Source of the DNA: Hydrogenophaga sp.
GTDB taxonomy: Bacteria > Pseudomonadota > Gammaproteobacteria > Burkholderiales > Burkholderiaceae_C
Reading direction: 5' to 3'
Length of the DNA: 41,264 nt
Assembly: GCA_020048405.1 (NCBI GenBank)
Contig: JAIFMP010000081.1
Location: 1-41,264, forward strand
How positions within the stretch are numbered: position 1 is the stretch's first letter; each line of letters starts with the position of its first letter. Shown piece by piece: positions 12,001 through 22,433 of the stretch. The notes beneath the pieces are model-generated. The model did not search any database and was not told the DNA's origin. It saw only the letters and a list, made by a program, of their open reading frames with translations. Position numbers and translations under genes: made by a program.

Positions 12001-13020
12001 TCAGTGTGGCAAGGCCACGGGGCTGGCCTTGTGCACCGTATCGTTCGGGCCAGCGGAATCGGGTAACAAGCGGGCTTGGTTCAGCATTTGCTGAATTTCG
12101 AGCGGGTTGAGCAATCGGGTGGGCACCAGTTCACCCCCTGACACATGGGCTGTGCCCAGCAGCGCAGAAGTTTGGAAACCGAATACTGCCACCTCATCCG
12201 CATCTGCCAGGGTCGTGCGGCGACGCAAACCGCTCAAGAAACGTCCGGCATTGTCGTCATCCAGTGTGACCGGCTGATGATGGGGCAGCAGCACGGTGAC
12301 TGGTTGCAGCGCTTTCACGCGCGCGGTTTCGTCCATCGCTTCAAGCTGTTCAACGGTGATGCAGTCGGCTTCGCGGAAGTTGCCCGTTTGGGTACGGCGC
12401 AGTGCCCGCAAGTGCCCGACCGTACCCAGCGCTTTGGCAATGTCCTCGCCCAGCGTCCGGATGTAAGTGCCCTTACTGCACGAAGCATCAAATTGAATAG
12501 CTGTATACCCTTGATCATCAAGCGCTAACGCCATATTCAATTCAAAAATCTCGATGCTGCGCGGCTCGCGCTCGACGGTTTGCCCAGCGCGTGCATATTC
12601 GTACAGCGCCTTGCCGTCTTTCTTCAGCGCCGAGTACATCGGTGGCAGTTGTTGCTGGGGGCCCAACATGCGCTGCGTCAGCGCATCGAGGTCGGCTTGC
12701 GTCAGGGCAGGCACATCGGCAGTGGTCACCACTTCGCCCTCGGCATCGCCTGTCGTGGTGGCTTGGCCCAACCGCAAGGTGGCGCTGTAGCGCTTGTCGG
12801 CATCCAGATGCTGCTGGCTGAACTTTGTGGCAGCGCCAAAGCACAGCGGCAACACGCCGGTGGCCAGAGGGTCTAGCGTGCCTGTATGCCCCGCTTTGTC
12901 GGCGCGCAGCAACCACTTGGCCTTTTGCAAAGCCTGGTTGCTGGAAAACCCCAGCGGTTTGTCAAGCAGCAACACCCCATGCACAGGGCGCCGCTGCACC
13001 CGTGTGCGTGGCGCAGTCAT
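12001..13020 (-). CDS. truB: tRNA pseudouridine(55) synthase
   Basis: Makes psi55 in the T loop of tRNA. The protein is 339 residues, slightly long. The N-terminal motif is GVLLLDKPLGFSSN, and the catalytic aspartate is in HTGTLDPLATGVLP. CSKGTYIRTLGEDIAKALG is the second conserved block, and the C-terminal PUA-like region is short. It starts 2 bp after the rbfA stop. Between the IFEL strand and CSKGTYIRT there are 19 residues against about 15 in E. coli; this stretch (MALALDDQGYTAIQFD) is encoded by a copy of the dispersed repeat, in frame, so the gene tolerates it. Confidence 0.97.
   Translation of the reverse strand: MTAPRTRVQRRPVHGVLLLDKPLGFSSNQALQKAKWLLRADKAGHTGTLDPLATGVLPLCFGAATKFSQQHLDADKRYSATLRLGQATTTGDAEGEVVTTADVPALTQADLDALTQRMLGPQQQLPPMYSALKKDGKALYEYARAGQTVEREPRSIEIFELNMALALDDQGYTAIQFDASCSKGTYIRTLGEDIAKALGTVGHLRALRRTQTGNFREADCITVEQLEAMDETARVKALQPVTVLLPHHQPVTLDDDNAGRFLSGLRRRTTLADADEVAVFGFQTSALLGTAHVSGGELVPTRLLNPLEIQQMLNQARLLPDSAGPNDTVHKASPVALPH
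12490..12546 (+). repeat. Dispersed repeat, copy 3, in frame inside truB
   Basis: AATTGAATAGC, 20 bases, AAGCGCTAACGCC, then AATTC. The TAGC-to-TAACGCC spacing is 24 bases. The outer AATTGAAT/ATTCAATT ends are complementary, so the element can fold on itself. Confidence 0.8.
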
Positions 13021-13022
13021 GG

Positions 13023-13394
13023 CTATTCGTCCTGGGCGCGGGAAGACACGGCCTTGGCAATCAAGGCGTTCATGTCGGCCGCACGCTCGGTGGTGCGGTC
13101 GAAATGAAAGTGCAACGTGGGCACGGTGTGAATGTGCAGTCGTTTGAACAGGCCGTTGCGCAAGAAACCAGCAGCCTGGTTCAGCGCCACCGTGGTGGCG
13201 ACAGGGTCACCGGTCAGCAGGCTGAAATACACCTGTGCATGGGCGTAGTCGGGCGTGACTTCGACGGCCTGAATGGTCACCATGCCCACCCGCGGGTCTT
13301 TGAGTTCGCGCGCAATCAGCTCGGTCAGATCACGCTGGATCTGATCGGCCACGCGAAAACCGCGGTTGGGGGTGGATGATTTCTTGGCTGCCAT
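13023..13394 (-). CDS. rbfA: 30S ribosome-binding factor A
   Basis: A 123-residue KH-fold protein that binds 30S subunits and helps 16S rRNA 5'-end maturation and cold adaptation. Conserved segments are [43 protein letters not shown] and [13 protein letters not shown]. It lies 15 bp after infB and 2 bp before truB, the classical order. Confidence 0.97.
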   Translation of the reverse strand: MAAKKSSTPNRGFRVADQIQRDLTELIARELKDPRVGMVTIQAVEVTPDYAHAQVYFSLLTGDPVATTVALNQAAGFLRNGLFKRLHIHTVPTLHFHFDRTTERAADMNALIAKAVSSRAQDE

Positions 13395-13409
13395 GCACTG
13401 AGCCCCGCT

Positions 13410-16313
13410 TTACAGCGTGCGGGCCACTTCCTTGACCTCGAAGAATTCGAGCTGGTCGCCTTCTTTGATGTCGTTGTAGTTGCGCAGCTTGATACCGCAC
13501 TCGAAACCTTCTTTGACTTCGCGCACATCGTCTTTCATGCGTTTCAGGGAATCGAGTTCGCCGGTGTACACCACCACGTTCTCGCGCAGCAGGCGGAAAT
13601 GCGCGCTGCGGGTCACGTAGCCACCTGTCACCATACAACCAGCCACCGTGCCGATCTTCGACGCCACGAACACCGTGCGGATCTCGGCCATACCGATGAT
13701 TTCTTCGCGGCGGTCTGGAGTCAGCATGCCCGACATGGCGACCTTGAGCTCGTCCACGGCGTCGTAAATGATGCTGTAGTAACGCAGGTCAACGCCATTG
13801 CTCTCAGCCAGTTTGCGGGCACCTGCATCGGCGCGCGTGTTGAAGCCGATCACCACAGCCTTGGAAGCGATGGCCAGGTTGATGTCGGACTCGCTGATGC
13901 CACCCACGCCGGCATACACCAGTTGCACCTTGACTTCGTCGGTGGACAGCTTGAGCAGGGACTGCGCCAACGCTTCCTGCGAGCCCTGCACATCGGCCTT
14001 GACGATGATGGGCAGCATCTTGACCTCGCCGGCCGTCATGTCGCTGAACATGTTTTCCAGCTTGGCTGCCTGCTGCTTGGCCAGCTTGGTGTTGCGGAAC
14101 TTGCCTGCGCGATAGGTGGCAATTTCACGGGCACGGCGCTCATCGGTCAGCACCATGAATTCGTCACCGGCCTGCGGCACTTCGGTCAAACCCTGAATTT
14201 CCACCGGAATCGAAGGCCCAGCCGATTTGGTGGGTCGGCCGTTCTCATCGAGCATGGCCCGCACACGGCCATAGGTCTGGCCAGCCAGCACCACGTCACC
14301 GGTTTTGAGCGTGCCGGACTGAACCAGCACGGTCGCCACAGGACCACGGCCTTTGTCCAGCTGAGCTTCGATCACGAGGCCCTTCGCCATCACGTCCACA
14401 GGGGCCTTGAGTTCCAGCACTTCGGCTTGCAGCAACACCTGCTCCAGCAGGGCATCGATGCCCTGGCCGGTTTTGGCGGACACGCCGACAAACGGTGAAT
14501 CGCCGCCGAACTCTTCAGGCACGACCTCCTCCACCACCAGCTCGTTTTTCACGCGCTCCAGGTTGGCATCGGGTTTGTCGATTTTGTTCACAGCGACCAC
14601 GATGGGCACACCCGCAGCCTTGGCGTGCTTGATGGCCTCTTTGGTCTGGGGCATGACGCCGTCGTCCGCCGCCACCACCAGAATGACGATGTCGGTTGCC
14701 TTGGCACCACGGGCACGCATGGCGGTGAACGCTTCGTGGCCAGGGGTGTCGAGGAAGGAAATCATGCCGCGCGGTGTTTCCACGTGGTATGCGCCGATGT
14801 GCTGAGTGATGCCGCCAGCCTCGCCAGCCGCGACTTTGGCGCGGCGGATGTAGTCCAGCAGCGAGGTTTTGCCGTGGTCAACGTGGCCCATGACCGTCAC
14901 CACGGGTGCACGCGACACTGCCTCAGCGGTCTGGTGCAATGCGTCTTCGTCGGTGAAGGCTTCTGGATCGTCCAGTTCGGCCTGCACGGCACGATGGCCG
15001 AGTTCTTCCACCACGATCATGGCGGTGTCTTGGTCGAGCGGCTGGTTTATGGTGACCATCTGCCCGAGCTTCATCAGGTGCTTGATGACTTCCGACGACT
15101 TGACCGACATCTTGTGTGCCAACTCGGCCACGGTGATGGTTTCCGGCACATGCACTTCCAAAACCTTGAACTCTGCCGGTGCGGCGAAAGTGGAGTTTTG
15201 GTTGTCGCGGCTGTCCCTGCTGTCACGGCGGCCCTTGGGACCACCACGCCAGTTAGACCGACCCGCCGTGGTGTCACCACGGGTTTTGATCTCTTTTTTC
15301 TTGGCTGCGTCGTCTTTCCAGGTGGATGACAAGTTCTCAGACTTGACTTCTTTCTTGCCAGCACCAGGAGCTGTGGACACAGCGGGGCGGGCAACGCCTG
15401 GGGCGTTGGTGCCCGCAGGCTTGTGAAGCGTGCCCTTCAGGGCAGCTTTCGGGTCCACGGCGGGCTTGACTTCTGCCACGGGCTCGGGCTTTTTGGCCAC
15501 GAGCACCTTTTTGGGTGCAGACATCATTTCCCGGATGGCTGCCGCTTCGGCTTCTGCCTTGCGACGACGGTCTTTCAGGTCGATGGCCTTGGCTTCTTCG
15601 GCTGCCTTTTCTCCGGCCACTTTGGCAGCTTGCACGCGACGCGCTTCCTGCTGCGCCTCTTCCTGTGCATTGGGCTGAACGGCAGCGGGCGCGCTTGACG
15701 CAACGGCAGGAGCAGGTGTCTCTGCGCTCGACTGAGGCACTGGAGCAGCACGTCTGGCGGCCTCAATCTGTGCCGCCTCGGCTTGGGCAGCAGCCCGAGC
15801 AGCTTCACGATCGCGTTCGGCTTGGGCCGCAACTTGTGCTTCACGCGCCTCTTCGGCCTCCCGCTCTTTGCGGCGCTGGTCCAGCTCTTCCTCTTGCACA
15901 CGCAAGAGCTCAGCCTGGCGACGCGCTTCTTCCTCCCGGCGCTTGAGCTCTTCGGCGTTGGCAGCAGCCACGGCAGGCGATTCCGCAGGTGTTGCGTCGG
16001 CCACGACTTCGTCATCGCGCTGGATGAATGTGCGCTTTTTTCGCACTTCCACCTGAATGGTGCGAGCACGCCCAGTGGCATCGGCCTGCTTGATTTCGGT
16101 GGTGGACTTTTTCACCAGAGTGATCTTTTTGCGCTCGCCCGATACCGTACCGTGGCTGGTTTGCAAATAGCTCAACAATTTGTGTTTGTCCACATCAGAC
16201 ACAGGGTCTGCACCCGATGACTTGGGCACGCCCGCGCTGGCGAGTTGCTCCAGCAGGGTGTGTGTGGGTTTGTGCAGTTCGGCTGCCAATTCTGCGACGC
16301 TGATGCTGGTCAT
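13410..16313 (-). CDS. infB: Translation initiation factor IF-2
   Basis: A 967-residue GTPase that delivers fMet-tRNA to the 30S P site. The order is: an IF2 N-terminal domain ([24 protein letters not shown]); a long Ala/Glu/Arg-rich helical linker (about residues 90-370); a second IF2_N domain ([23 protein letters not shown]); the G domain ([36 protein letters not shown]); and the C1/C2 domains ending in [20 protein letters not shown]. The start at 16313 matches the family N-terminus and has GGAG upstream; the track ORF start is 17 codons too early. It is 25 bp after nusA. Confidence 0.98.
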   Translation of the reverse strand: MTSISVAELAAELHKPTHTLLEQLASAGVPKSSGADPVSDVDKHKLLSYLQTSHGTVSGERKKITLVKKSTTEIKQADATGRARTIQVEVRKKRTFIQRDDEVVADATPAESPAVAAANAEELKRREEEARRQAELLRVQEEELDQRRKEREAEEAREAQVAAQAERDREAARAAAQAEAAQIEAARRAAPVPQSSAETPAPAVASSAPAAVQPNAQEEAQQEARRVQAAKVAGEKAAEEAKAIDLKDRRRKAEAEAAAIREMMSAPKKVLVAKKPEPVAEVKPAVDPKAALKGTLHKPAGTNAPGVARPAVSTAPGAGKKEVKSENLSSTWKDDAAKKKEIKTRGDTTAGRSNWRGGPKGRRDSRDSRDNQNSTFAAPAEFKVLEVHVPETITVAELAHKMSVKSSEVIKHLMKLGQMVTINQPLDQDTAMIVVEELGHRAVQAELDDPEAFTDEDALHQTAEAVSRAPVVTVMGHVDHGKTSLLDYIRRAKVAAGEAGGITQHIGAYHVETPRGMISFLDTPGHEAFTAMRARGAKATDIVILVVAADDGVMPQTKEAIKHAKAAGVPIVVAVNKIDKPDANLERVKNELVVEEVVPEEFGGDSPFVGVSAKTGQGIDALLEQVLLQAEVLELKAPVDVMAKGLVIEAQLDKGRGPVATVLVQSGTLKTGDVVLAGQTYGRVRAMLDENGRPTKSAGPSIPVEIQGLTEVPQAGDEFMVLTDERRAREIATYRAGKFRNTKLAKQQAAKLENMFSDMTAGEVKMLPIIVKADVQGSQEALAQSLLKLSTDEVKVQLVYAGVGGISESDINLAIASKAVVIGFNTRADAGARKLAESNGVDLRYYSIIYDAVDELKVAMSGMLTPDRREEIIGMAEIRTVFVASKIGTVAGCMVTGGYVTRSAHFRLLRENVVVYTGELDSLKRMKDDVREVKEGFECGIKLRNYNDIKEGDQLEFFEVKEVARTL

Positions 16314-16338
16314 GGGTGTTTCTCCGTTGCCTCCGTGA

Positions 16339-17838
16339 TCAGGATTGGGCCTCACCCGCTTCACCGGCGAACCAGTGAGCGCGTGCCTTCATGATCAGGG
16401 CTGTCGCTTCTTCGGGCGATTGCCCGGTAATTTCAGACAATTCGTCGGTGGCCAGGTCTGCCAGATCGTCGCGGGTGTTGACACCAGAGGCTGCCAACTG
16501 CGAGATCATTTCTGCAGTCACACCTTCCAAGTCGCGCAAATCTTGCGATACCGCTTCGACACTCTCTTCACGCACAAGCTCCATCGTCAGCAACGCGTCT
16601 TTGGCCCGGGTGCGGAGTTCCGCGACTGTGTCTTCGTCGAACGATTCGATGTCCAGCATTTCCTGCAGTGGCACGTAGGCAACTTCTTCGAGGCTGGTGA
16701 AACCCTCCTCGATCAGGATATCGGCAATTTCCTGGTCCACATCGAGTTTGGCCATGAACAAGGCACGCACACCGTCTGATTCTGCCGCCTGCTTCTGGGC
16801 AGACTCGTCAGCAGTCATGATGTTGATGCGCCAACCGGTCAAATCAGACGCCAGGCGAACGTTCTGGCCACCACGACCAATGGCGATAGCCAGGTTTTCT
16901 TCGTCAACCACCACATCCATGGCGTGACGCTCTTCGTCCACCACGATGGACTGAACATTGGCAGGCGCCAAGGCGCCGATGACGAATTGGGCCGGGTCTT
17001 CGCTCCACAGCACGATATCCACCCGCTCTCCAGCCAGTTCTGTGGTCACACCGTTCACACGCGAGCCACGCACACCCACGCAGGTGCCGATGGGATCCAC
17101 GCGCTTGTCGTGTGACAAGACAGCAATCTTGGCGCGGGAGCCAGGATCACGGGCACACGTTTTGATTTCCAACAGGCCCTGTTCGATCTCGGGCACTTCC
17201 TGACGGAACAACTCCATCATGAAGGCGGGCGATGAGCGAGACAGCACGATGGGCGCACCGCGCAACGTCAGGTCCACCTCCATGATCATGGCGCGCACGC
17301 GATCACCGGTGCGGAAATTCTCCTTGGGGATCATTTCAGTTCGGCGCAGGCGGCCTTCCACACGGCCGCTTTCAACGATCAGGTCGCCCTTGTCCATGCG
17401 CTTGACCGTGCCGACAAAAATCTTTTCGCCACGCGACATGAAGTCGTTGAGCAACATTTCGCGCTCTGCATCACGGATTTTTTGCAGAATAACCTGCTTT
17501 GCAGCCATCGCACCGATGCGGCCAATGGGCATGCTCTCGATCGGCTTCTCAATGAAATCACCGACTTCAATGTCGGAGATTTCATCGCTGGCATCCGACA
17601 CCAGTTCTTCAGCCTCGGGGTTCTGAAGACCGGCTTCGTCAGGAACTACCAGCCAGCGGCGGAACGTTTCGTAGTTGCCGCTGTCGCGGTCCACGCTCAC
17701 GCGAATGTCCACCTCGCCTTGGTACAGCTTTTTGGTGGCAGAAGCCAGAGCCAATTCAACGGCACCAAAAACCACATCACGCTCAACGTTCTTTTCGCGC
17801 GAAATTGCATCGACCAACATCAGGAGTTCGCGATTCAT
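16339..17838 (-). CDS. nusA: Transcription termination/antitermination protein NusA
   Basis: A 499-residue RNA polymerase-associated factor controlling pausing, termination and antitermination. The NTD begins [24 protein letters not shown]. It is followed by an S1 domain ([20 protein letters not shown]), KH1/KH2 domains ([18 protein letters not shown] and [12 protein letters not shown]) and two acidic C-terminal repeats ([39 protein letters not shown]). It starts 57 bp after the rimP stop and precedes infB by 25 bp. Confidence 0.98.
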   Translation of the reverse strand: MNRELLMLVDAISREKNVERDVVFGAVELALASATKKLYQGEVDIRVSVDRDSGNYETFRRWLVVPDEAGLQNPEAEELVSDASDEISDIEVGDFIEKPIESMPIGRIGAMAAKQVILQKIRDAEREMLLNDFMSRGEKIFVGTVKRMDKGDLIVESGRVEGRLRRTEMIPKENFRTGDRVRAMIMEVDLTLRGAPIVLSRSSPAFMMELFRQEVPEIEQGLLEIKTCARDPGSRAKIAVLSHDKRVDPIGTCVGVRGSRVNGVTTELAGERVDIVLWSEDPAQFVIGALAPANVQSIVVDEERHAMDVVVDEENLAIAIGRGGQNVRLASDLTGWRINIMTADESAQKQAAESDGVRALFMAKLDVDQEIADILIEEGFTSLEEVAYVPLQEMLDIESFDEDTVAELRTRAKDALLTMELVREESVEAVSQDLRDLEGVTAEMISQLAASGVNTRDDLADLATDELSEITGQSPEEATALIMKARAHWFAGEAGEAQS

Positions 17839-17895
17839 GTCACTGGCCTGCCTTTCTTTTTTCTGCTAACAGCTTCAATGGGGTGTAGTACGGTG

Positions 17896-18492
17896 TCATT
17901 CGGCCGCATCGGCGGCCGAATTCGGCTGCTCTGCAGTAGCCTTGGGCTTGCGCCCTTTGAAATCAACAATGGGGGCCAAGCGCACCTCACGCAATTCGTC
18001 CAACGTGAAACGCATGGCCTGGTAAACAGCGGGCGGGCGCTTTTTGCTCACACGCTGACCTGGTTTGGGGGCAAGCTCGTCGGTCCAGACAATTTGCCAG
18101 ACATCGGGCTGATCCGTGGACTCCAAGGTACCCCTGAATTTCTTGCGGTTGGCCGCAATGTCGGTCCCTGTGATGCCAATCGGCTCTTTCAGAGTCAGAT
18201 CAATGTCGGCACCCACAAACCGGTTGAAATCCGTCGGAGTGCGCAAGGGGCGGTCGATGCCGGGTGAGCCAACCTCCAACCGTTTGTAGTCCACGCCCTC
18301 AACTTCCAGCAAAAACTGCAACTGACGGGTCACTGCCTCGCAGTCTTCGACGTTCACAAACTGCTCGGGCGTGCCGGCTTGGAAGGGCATGTCGATGGTG
18401 ATGCGCAGCAGACCGGCGGCTGTTCGCTCAATCTCCACTAGGTCATAACCCAAACCGGTGACGGTTTGCTCAACTGATGCTTGCCACGCCAT
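17896..18492 (-). CDS. rimP: Ribosome maturation factor RimP
   Basis: A 198-residue protein needed for 30S maturation. Conserved blocks are GYDLVEIERTAAGLLRITIDMP, VEDCEAVTRQLQFLLEVEG, LEVGSPGIDRPL and, near the C-terminus, LDELREVRLAPIVDFKGR. The track ORF opens with TTG at 18546 inside the U tract of a terminator hairpin, so the ATG at 18492 (MAWQASVEQTV), where the family begins, is used; no strong ribosome-binding site is seen. It heads the nusA-infB operon. The Ala-rich tail (TAEQPNSAADAAE) is lineage-specific. Confidence 0.95.
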   Translation of the reverse strand: MAWQASVEQTVTGLGYDLVEIERTAAGLLRITIDMPFQAGTPEQFVNVEDCEAVTRQLQFLLEVEGVDYKRLEVGSPGIDRPLRTPTDFNRFVGADIDLTLKEPIGITGTDIAANRKKFRGTLESTDQPDVWQIVWTDELAPKPGQRVSKKRPPAVYQAMRFTLDELREVRLAPIVDFKGRKPKATAEQPNSAADAAE

Positions 18493-18542
18493 AAATCGCT
18501 GGTATTCGGATGTATCCGCCAAAAATACTGAAAAGCTTTCGC

Positions 18543-18576
18543 CCAAAAAAAACGGGCGGTGATTACCCGCCCGTTT
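18543..18576 (-). terminator. Intrinsic terminator/possible attenuator ahead of rimP-nusA
   Basis: On the minus strand AAACGGGCGG and CCGCCCGTTT form a perfect 10-bp stem around a 6-7-base loop, followed by eight Ts. It lies about 50 bases upstream of the rimP ATG and downstream of a candidate promoter. It may therefore be a leader attenuator, or alternatively the terminator of the DUF2788 gene. Confidence 0.85.
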
Positions 18577-18591
18577 GGTCGTGAAGTTCGC

Positions 18592-18621
18592 ATTCTAACC
18601 CGAGGCGCGAACCTACTGCAA
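18592..18621 (-). promoter_or_regulatory. Candidate rimP-nusA operon promoter
   Basis: The minus strand reads TTGCAG, 18 bases, TAGAAT (17 if the -10 is TTAGAA). It would start transcription near 18585, about 10 bases before the terminator hairpin. Confidence 0.5.
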
Positions 18622-18646
18622 TTGGAAGCAGGTCTACGACGCTGAA

Positions 18647-18868
18647 TCAGATGCCCAGAACCCATTTGATGATGTTTTTGGCCACAAAGCCCAACATTCC
18701 GAAGGACAACACCAGAAAAATAATGAAGGTCCCGAACTTGCCCGCCTTGGATTCACGCGCAAGGTTCAACACGATGAACATCATGTACAGAATGAACGCC
18801 CCGACGCCGAAGGTGAGGCCAAATTGGGCGATTTGCCCTTCGGTGTAACCGAAGATGGTGATTTCCAT
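18647..18868 (-). CDS. DUF2788-domain small membrane protein
   Basis: A 73-residue protein with two hydrophobic segments (about residues 13-34, FGLTFGVGAFILYMMFIVLNL, and 45-70, TFIIFLVLSFGMLGFVAKNIIKWVL) separated by the polar loop ARESKAGKFG. Length and sequence match the DUF2788 family, which I know only as inner-membrane proteins of unknown function in beta/gammaproteobacteria. The start at 18868 (MEITIFGYTEGQ) fits the family; the track ORF is 14 codons longer. It lies upstream of the rimP leader and downstream of the DUF2189 gene on the same strand. Confidence 0.82.
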   Translation of the reverse strand: MEITIFGYTEGQIAQFGLTFGVGAFILYMMFIVLNLARESKAGKFGTFIIFLVLSFGMLGFVAKNIIKWVLGI

Positions 18869-18928
18869 GAGGTAGGTGTGGTGGGCCTCAGGCCGCGTGG
18901 CCCGTGTCAAACGGCCTTGGAGTATCGC

Positions 18929-19690
18929 TCAAGCGGTTCGCGTCAGATCGCAGTAGGCATGCCAACTGGCATGCGCCAGCACCGGAACCACCACGATCAG
19001 CCCTGCCAGACCAGCCAGCATGCCGAGACCAGCCAAGCCCATGATGATCAATGCCCACAAGCCCAGGACCAGCGGATAGGTGCCAACCGCATTCCAGCTG
19101 GCCAGCACTGCAGCCCTCACCGACTTGTTGGTGTCGACCAGCATGGGTATGGCGATAACGCTGGATGCAAACATGGGTGCGGCCAGCACGCCCCCCACAA
19201 GCAGCCACACCTCAAACAGCCAGCCGTCAGGCGCCAGCACCACATGCCTCAGAAAATCCATCGGGTTTCGCACGGGCACGGGGGTGAGCGCAGTGATCAT
19301 CGAAGCGGATGTCATCACCCACCCTGTGGCAGCAAACCCCAGAAGCAGGCCAAACACGATCAAGCGCCCGTCCAGCGATCGCCATATCCGGAAGACCTCC
19401 CCCATGCCGACACAGTGGCCTGTCGAGCACTGTTTACTGACTTGGTACAAACCGGTGGTGAGAATAGGGGCGACGATCATGAAGCCAGAAAATGCCCCGG
19501 CCAGCATCCAGAAACGGTCACTGGCAACCCACAACAGCAACCAGCCAAAACAAGCCAGGACAGCACCATGCAAAAGGCCTGGCCCCGGATTGCGAACAAG
19601 ATCTCTCCACCCCAGCTTGAGCCAACGCAGGGGGGAGTTCAGCCCGATGACTGGTTCGTTTAGTGGAGGGGTCATGGCCATGGGATTCAT
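18929..19690 (-). CDS. DUF2189-domain integral membrane protein
   Basis: A protein of about 253 residues with roughly six hydrophobic segments. Conserved-looking parts are LRWLKLGWRDLVRNPGPGLLHGAVLACFGWLLL near the N-terminus, VAPILTTGLYQVSK, and WNAVGTYPLVLGLWALIIMGLAGLGM. These match the DUF2189 family, often annotated as cytochrome c oxidase-associated or simply integral membrane protein; the function is unproven. Three candidate ATGs (19690, 19681, 19675) are close together and none has a strong ribosome-binding site. It lies 75 bp after yejF but reads as a separate unit. Confidence 0.78.
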   Translation of the reverse strand: MNPMAMTPPLNEPVIGLNSPLRWLKLGWRDLVRNPGPGLLHGAVLACFGWLLLWVASDRFWMLAGAFSGFMIVAPILTTGLYQVSKQCSTGHCVGMGEVFRIWRSLDGRLIVFGLLLGFAATGWVMTSASMITALTPVPVRNPMDFLRHVVLAPDGWLFEVWLLVGGVLAAPMFASSVIAIPMLVDTNKSVRAAVLASWNAVGTYPLVLGLWALIIMGLAGLGMLAGLAGLIVVVPVLAHASWHAYCDLTRTA

Positions 19691-19764
19691 CGCGACGCAG
19701 TGTAGCCATCCGCCGGTGATGCACCGAGCGGGTAAACACGTAAAAACAACCAACTTTTAGTCAA

Positions 19765-21387
19765 TCAGTGTGCCGATGCAGCCAGCAAGCTGAGCGTGTA
19801 CGGATGTTTGGGGCAGCTGAAAACCGCTTCACGGCTGCCCTGCTCCACCACCTCGCCGCCCTTGAGCACCAGCACCTGGTGGGCCATGGCCTGGATCACA
19901 TCCATGTCGTGGGTGATGAGCAGATAGCTCAGTTGCCGTTCTCGCTGCAGCCGCTGCAACAGGGTCAGCACCTGCTGCTGCACGGTCACATCCAGAGCGC
20001 TGGTGGGCTCGTCGAGCACCAACACGGCGGGTTCTACGATCAGGGCCCGGGCAATGGCCAAGCGCTGCCGCTGTCCGCCTGAAAACTCGTGCGGGTAGCG
20101 CTGCAGCAAAGCATGCGCCGCCTGCGCGCCTACAGCGCTTTCATCGACCAGTCCCACACTGCCCAGCGCAGCCAGTACCCGATTGCGCCTCTGTGCCGGT
20201 GGCAGCCCCGGGGCGTGAACATCCAACCCCTCGCCCACGATCTGCTCCACCGTCATGCGGGGCGACAGCGACGAGAACGGGTCTTGGAACACCACCTGCA
20301 CATGGCTGCGCTGGCGGCGGTTGGCTTGGGCCTCGCGCGCCCAGGGCTGGCCCGCCACGCGCAAGTCGCCTGTATAGGCAATCAAGTCCAGAGCGGCCAA
20401 GGCCAGTGTCGATTTGCCAGAACCCGACTCTCCCACCACCCCTAAGGTTTGGCCAGGCAACAGCTCAAAGTCCGCCCCCTTCAGCGCCACAGACCGCCCC
20501 CGGCTGAACCAGCCCCTGATGCCTGGCCGGGGCACCGGGTAGGCCACCGCGAGGTTCTGTGCTTGCAGCGACGACGCAGTGCCTTCGGGTGGTGCACAAG
20601 GCGACAGCGGGTCACGCTGCGGACGGCTGTTGAGCAGTTTTTGGGTGTAGGGGTGCTGCGGGTTGCCAAACACATCGGCCACCGTGCCCTGCTCCACCAG
20701 CACGCCGCGTTCCATGATGGCCACGCGGTCGGCAAAGCGGCGCACCAGCTGCAGGTCGTGTGTGATGAGCAGCACCGCCATGCCCCGCTCGCGCTGCTGA
20801 GTGGCCAGCAGCTCCAGAATTTGCCCACGCAGCGACACGTCCAACGCCGTGGTGGGCTCGTCGGCCAACAGCAGCTTGGGTGCGCTGGCCAGGGCCATGG
20901 CGATCATGGCGCGCTGGCGTTGTCCGCCGCTCAGTTGGTGCGGGTAGGCCTGGGCTTTGCTGGCAGGCTCCGGCAGACCCGTGGATGCCAACAAATCAAT
21001 AGCTGACTTGATACACACATCAAGCGGTAGACCCTGTTTCAACTGAAATATCTCGGCAATTTGCTTGCCGATGGTCATCAGCGGGTTCAACGCCGTCATG
21101 GGCTCCTGGAAAATCATGGCCACGTCGCCGCCACGCACACCGCGCAGCTGGTGCTCGGTCATCGCCAGCAGGTCGTGCCCTTGCAGCAAAGCCTGGCCAG
21201 AGGTGCGTGCATTGGCCACCAGGCCCAGCAAACTCAAAGCGGTGAGCGTTTTGCCAGAGCCCGATTCGCCCACCAGCGCCAGTTTTTCACCGGCGTTGAT
21301 GTGAAAGTTGATGCCTTTGACCACCTCGTGCGCACCAAAGGCCACGCGAAGGTCCGTCACGCTCAGCAGGGTTGTGGGTTGCGTCAT
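19765..21387 (-). CDS. yejF: Microcin C/oligopeptide ABC transporter, double ATP-binding protein (YejF-like)
   Basis: A 540-residue protein made of two ABC ATPase cassettes in one chain, as in E. coli YejF. The first Walker A is GESGSGKT and the second GESGSGKS. Signature motifs are [12 protein letters not shown] and [12 protein letters not shown], and Walker B elements are [12 protein letters not shown] and [12 protein letters not shown]. It powers uptake of peptides by YejB/YejE. Its ATG overlaps the yejE stop (ATGA). A copy of the dispersed repeat encodes residues around 119-136 ([16 protein letters not shown]) in the helical subdomain of the first cassette, without changing family length noticeably. 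Confidence 0.95.
   Translation of the reverse strand: MTQPTTLLSVTDLRVAFGAHEVVKGINFHINAGEKLALVGESGSGKTLTALSLLGLVANARTSGQALLQGHDLLAMTEHQLRGVRGGDVAMIFQEPMTALNPLMTIGKQIAEIFQLKQGLPLDVCIKSAIDLLASTGLPEPASKAQAYPHQLSGGQRQRAMIAMALASAPKLLLADEPTTALDVSLRGQILELLATQQRERGMAVLLITHDLQLVRRFADRVAIMERGVLVEQGTVADVFGNPQHPYTQKLLNSRPQRDPLSPCAPPEGTASSLQAQNLAVAYPVPRPGIRGWFSRGRSVALKGADFELLPGQTLGVVGESGSGKSTLALAALDLIAYTGDLRVAGQPWAREAQANRRQRSHVQVVFQDPFSSLSPRMTVEQIVGEGLDVHAPGLPPAQRRNRVLAALGSVGLVDESAVGAQAAHALLQRYPHEFSGGQRQRLAIARALIVEPAVLVLDEPTSALDVTVQQQVLTLLQRLQRERQLSYLLITHDMDVIQAMAHQVLVLKGGEVVEQGSREAVFSCPKHPYTLSLLAASAH
20993..21042 (+). repeat. Dispersed repeat, copy 4, in frame inside yejF
   Basis: AAATCAATAGC, 20 bases, AAGCGGTAGACCC, then GTTTC, with the 24-base TAGC-to-TAGACCC spacing of the other copies. 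It is read in the same frame as the truB copy (CTTGAT...GCTATT on the coding strand of both). Confidence 0.7.
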
Positions 21388-22433
21388 GGCTGCCCCCCGT
21401 CATTCGAAGCATCTGCCTTGCGAGGGTCCAGCGCATCGCGCAGCGCATCACCCATGAAGGTGAGCAGCAGCAGCGTGATCACCAGCACGGCAAAGGTGGA
21501 CAGGGAAATCCACCACGCATCGATGTTGTTTTTGCCCTGCGACAGCAACTCGCCCAGGCTCGGAGTGCCCGGTGGCACGCCCAGACCCAGAAAGTCCAGG
21601 CTGGTCAGCGCCAGGATGGCCGCGCTCATGCGAAACGGCAAAAACGTCACCACCGGTGTGAGGCTGTTGGGCAGGATGTGCCGGGTGATGATCTGCCAGT
21701 GGCCCAGCCCCATGGCGCGGGCGGCGCGCACGTAGTCCATCTGGCGGTTGCGCAGAAACTCGGCGCGCACGTAGTCGCTCAGGCCCATCCAGCCGAACAA
21801 ACTCAGCAGCACCAGCAGCAGCGCCAGGCTGGGCTGGAACAGGGCCGAAAAGATGATGAGCAAATACAGCTCGGGCATGGAGCCCCAGATTTCGATGAAG
21901 CGTTGAAACGCCAAATCGGTCTTGCCACCGAAGTAACCTTGAATGGCCCCGCTCAGCACCCCCAAAGCCACGCCGCACACGGTCAGAGCCAGCGCAAACA
22001 GCACACTCACGCGAAAGCCGTAAATCAGCTGCGCCAGCAGGTCGCGCCCCCGGTCGTCGGTGCCCAGCCAGTTGTCGGTGGTGGGCGCAGAAGGATTGGG
22101 CGCTTTGGCAAAGTAGTTCAGCGTTTTGGGGCCGTAGCGGTTGGGCGCGTACAGCACCCAATTGCCGGGCTCCGCCAGCTTTTGCTGGATGAACGGGTCC
22201 AAATAATCGGTGGGTGTGGGAAAGTCGCCGCCAAAGGTTGTTTCAGGGTAGTCGTGCAACATGGGTGCATACCACTGTCCCTGGTAGCGCACCACCAGCG
22301 GGCGGTCGTTGCTGACCAGCTCAGCCACCAGGCTCAAGCCCACGAGCACGCAAAAAGCGAGCAGGCTCCAAAAGCCTAAGCGGTTGCGTTTGAAACGCTG
22401 CCAGGCGCGGCGTGACGGTGACAAAGACTGCAT
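21384..22433 (-). CDS. yejE: Peptide ABC transporter permease (YejE-like)
   Basis: A 349-residue inner-membrane permease. The N-terminus MQSLSPSRRAWQRFKRNRLGFWSL is followed by a membrane helix and a large periplasmic loop (YPETTFGGDFPTPTDYLDP), typical of YejE. The core has the EAA-like loop YVRAARAMGLGHWQIITRHILPNSL. The C-terminus is DALRDALDPRKADASNDG. The stop overlaps yejF by ATGA. The ATG at 22433 shares one base with the stop of the truncated hsdR (TGATG). The gene has therefore been separated from its usual neighbour yejB by the restriction-modification island and is now translated behind an island gene. Confidence 0.94.
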   Translation of the reverse strand: MQSLSPSRRAWQRFKRNRLGFWSLLAFCVLVGLSLVAELVSNDRPLVVRYQGQWYAPMLHDYPETTFGGDFPTPTDYLDPFIQQKLAEPGNWVLYAPNRYGPKTLNYFAKAPNPSAPTTDNWLGTDDRGRDLLAQLIYGFRVSVLFALALTVCGVALGVLSGAIQGYFGGKTDLAFQRFIEIWGSMPELYLLIIFSALFQPSLALLLVLLSLFGWMGLSDYVRAEFLRNRQMDYVRAARAMGLGHWQIITRHILPNSLTPVVTFLPFRMSAAILALTSLDFLGLGVPPGTPSLGELLSQGKNNIDAWWISLSTFAVLVITLLLLTFMGDALRDALDPRKADASNDGGQP

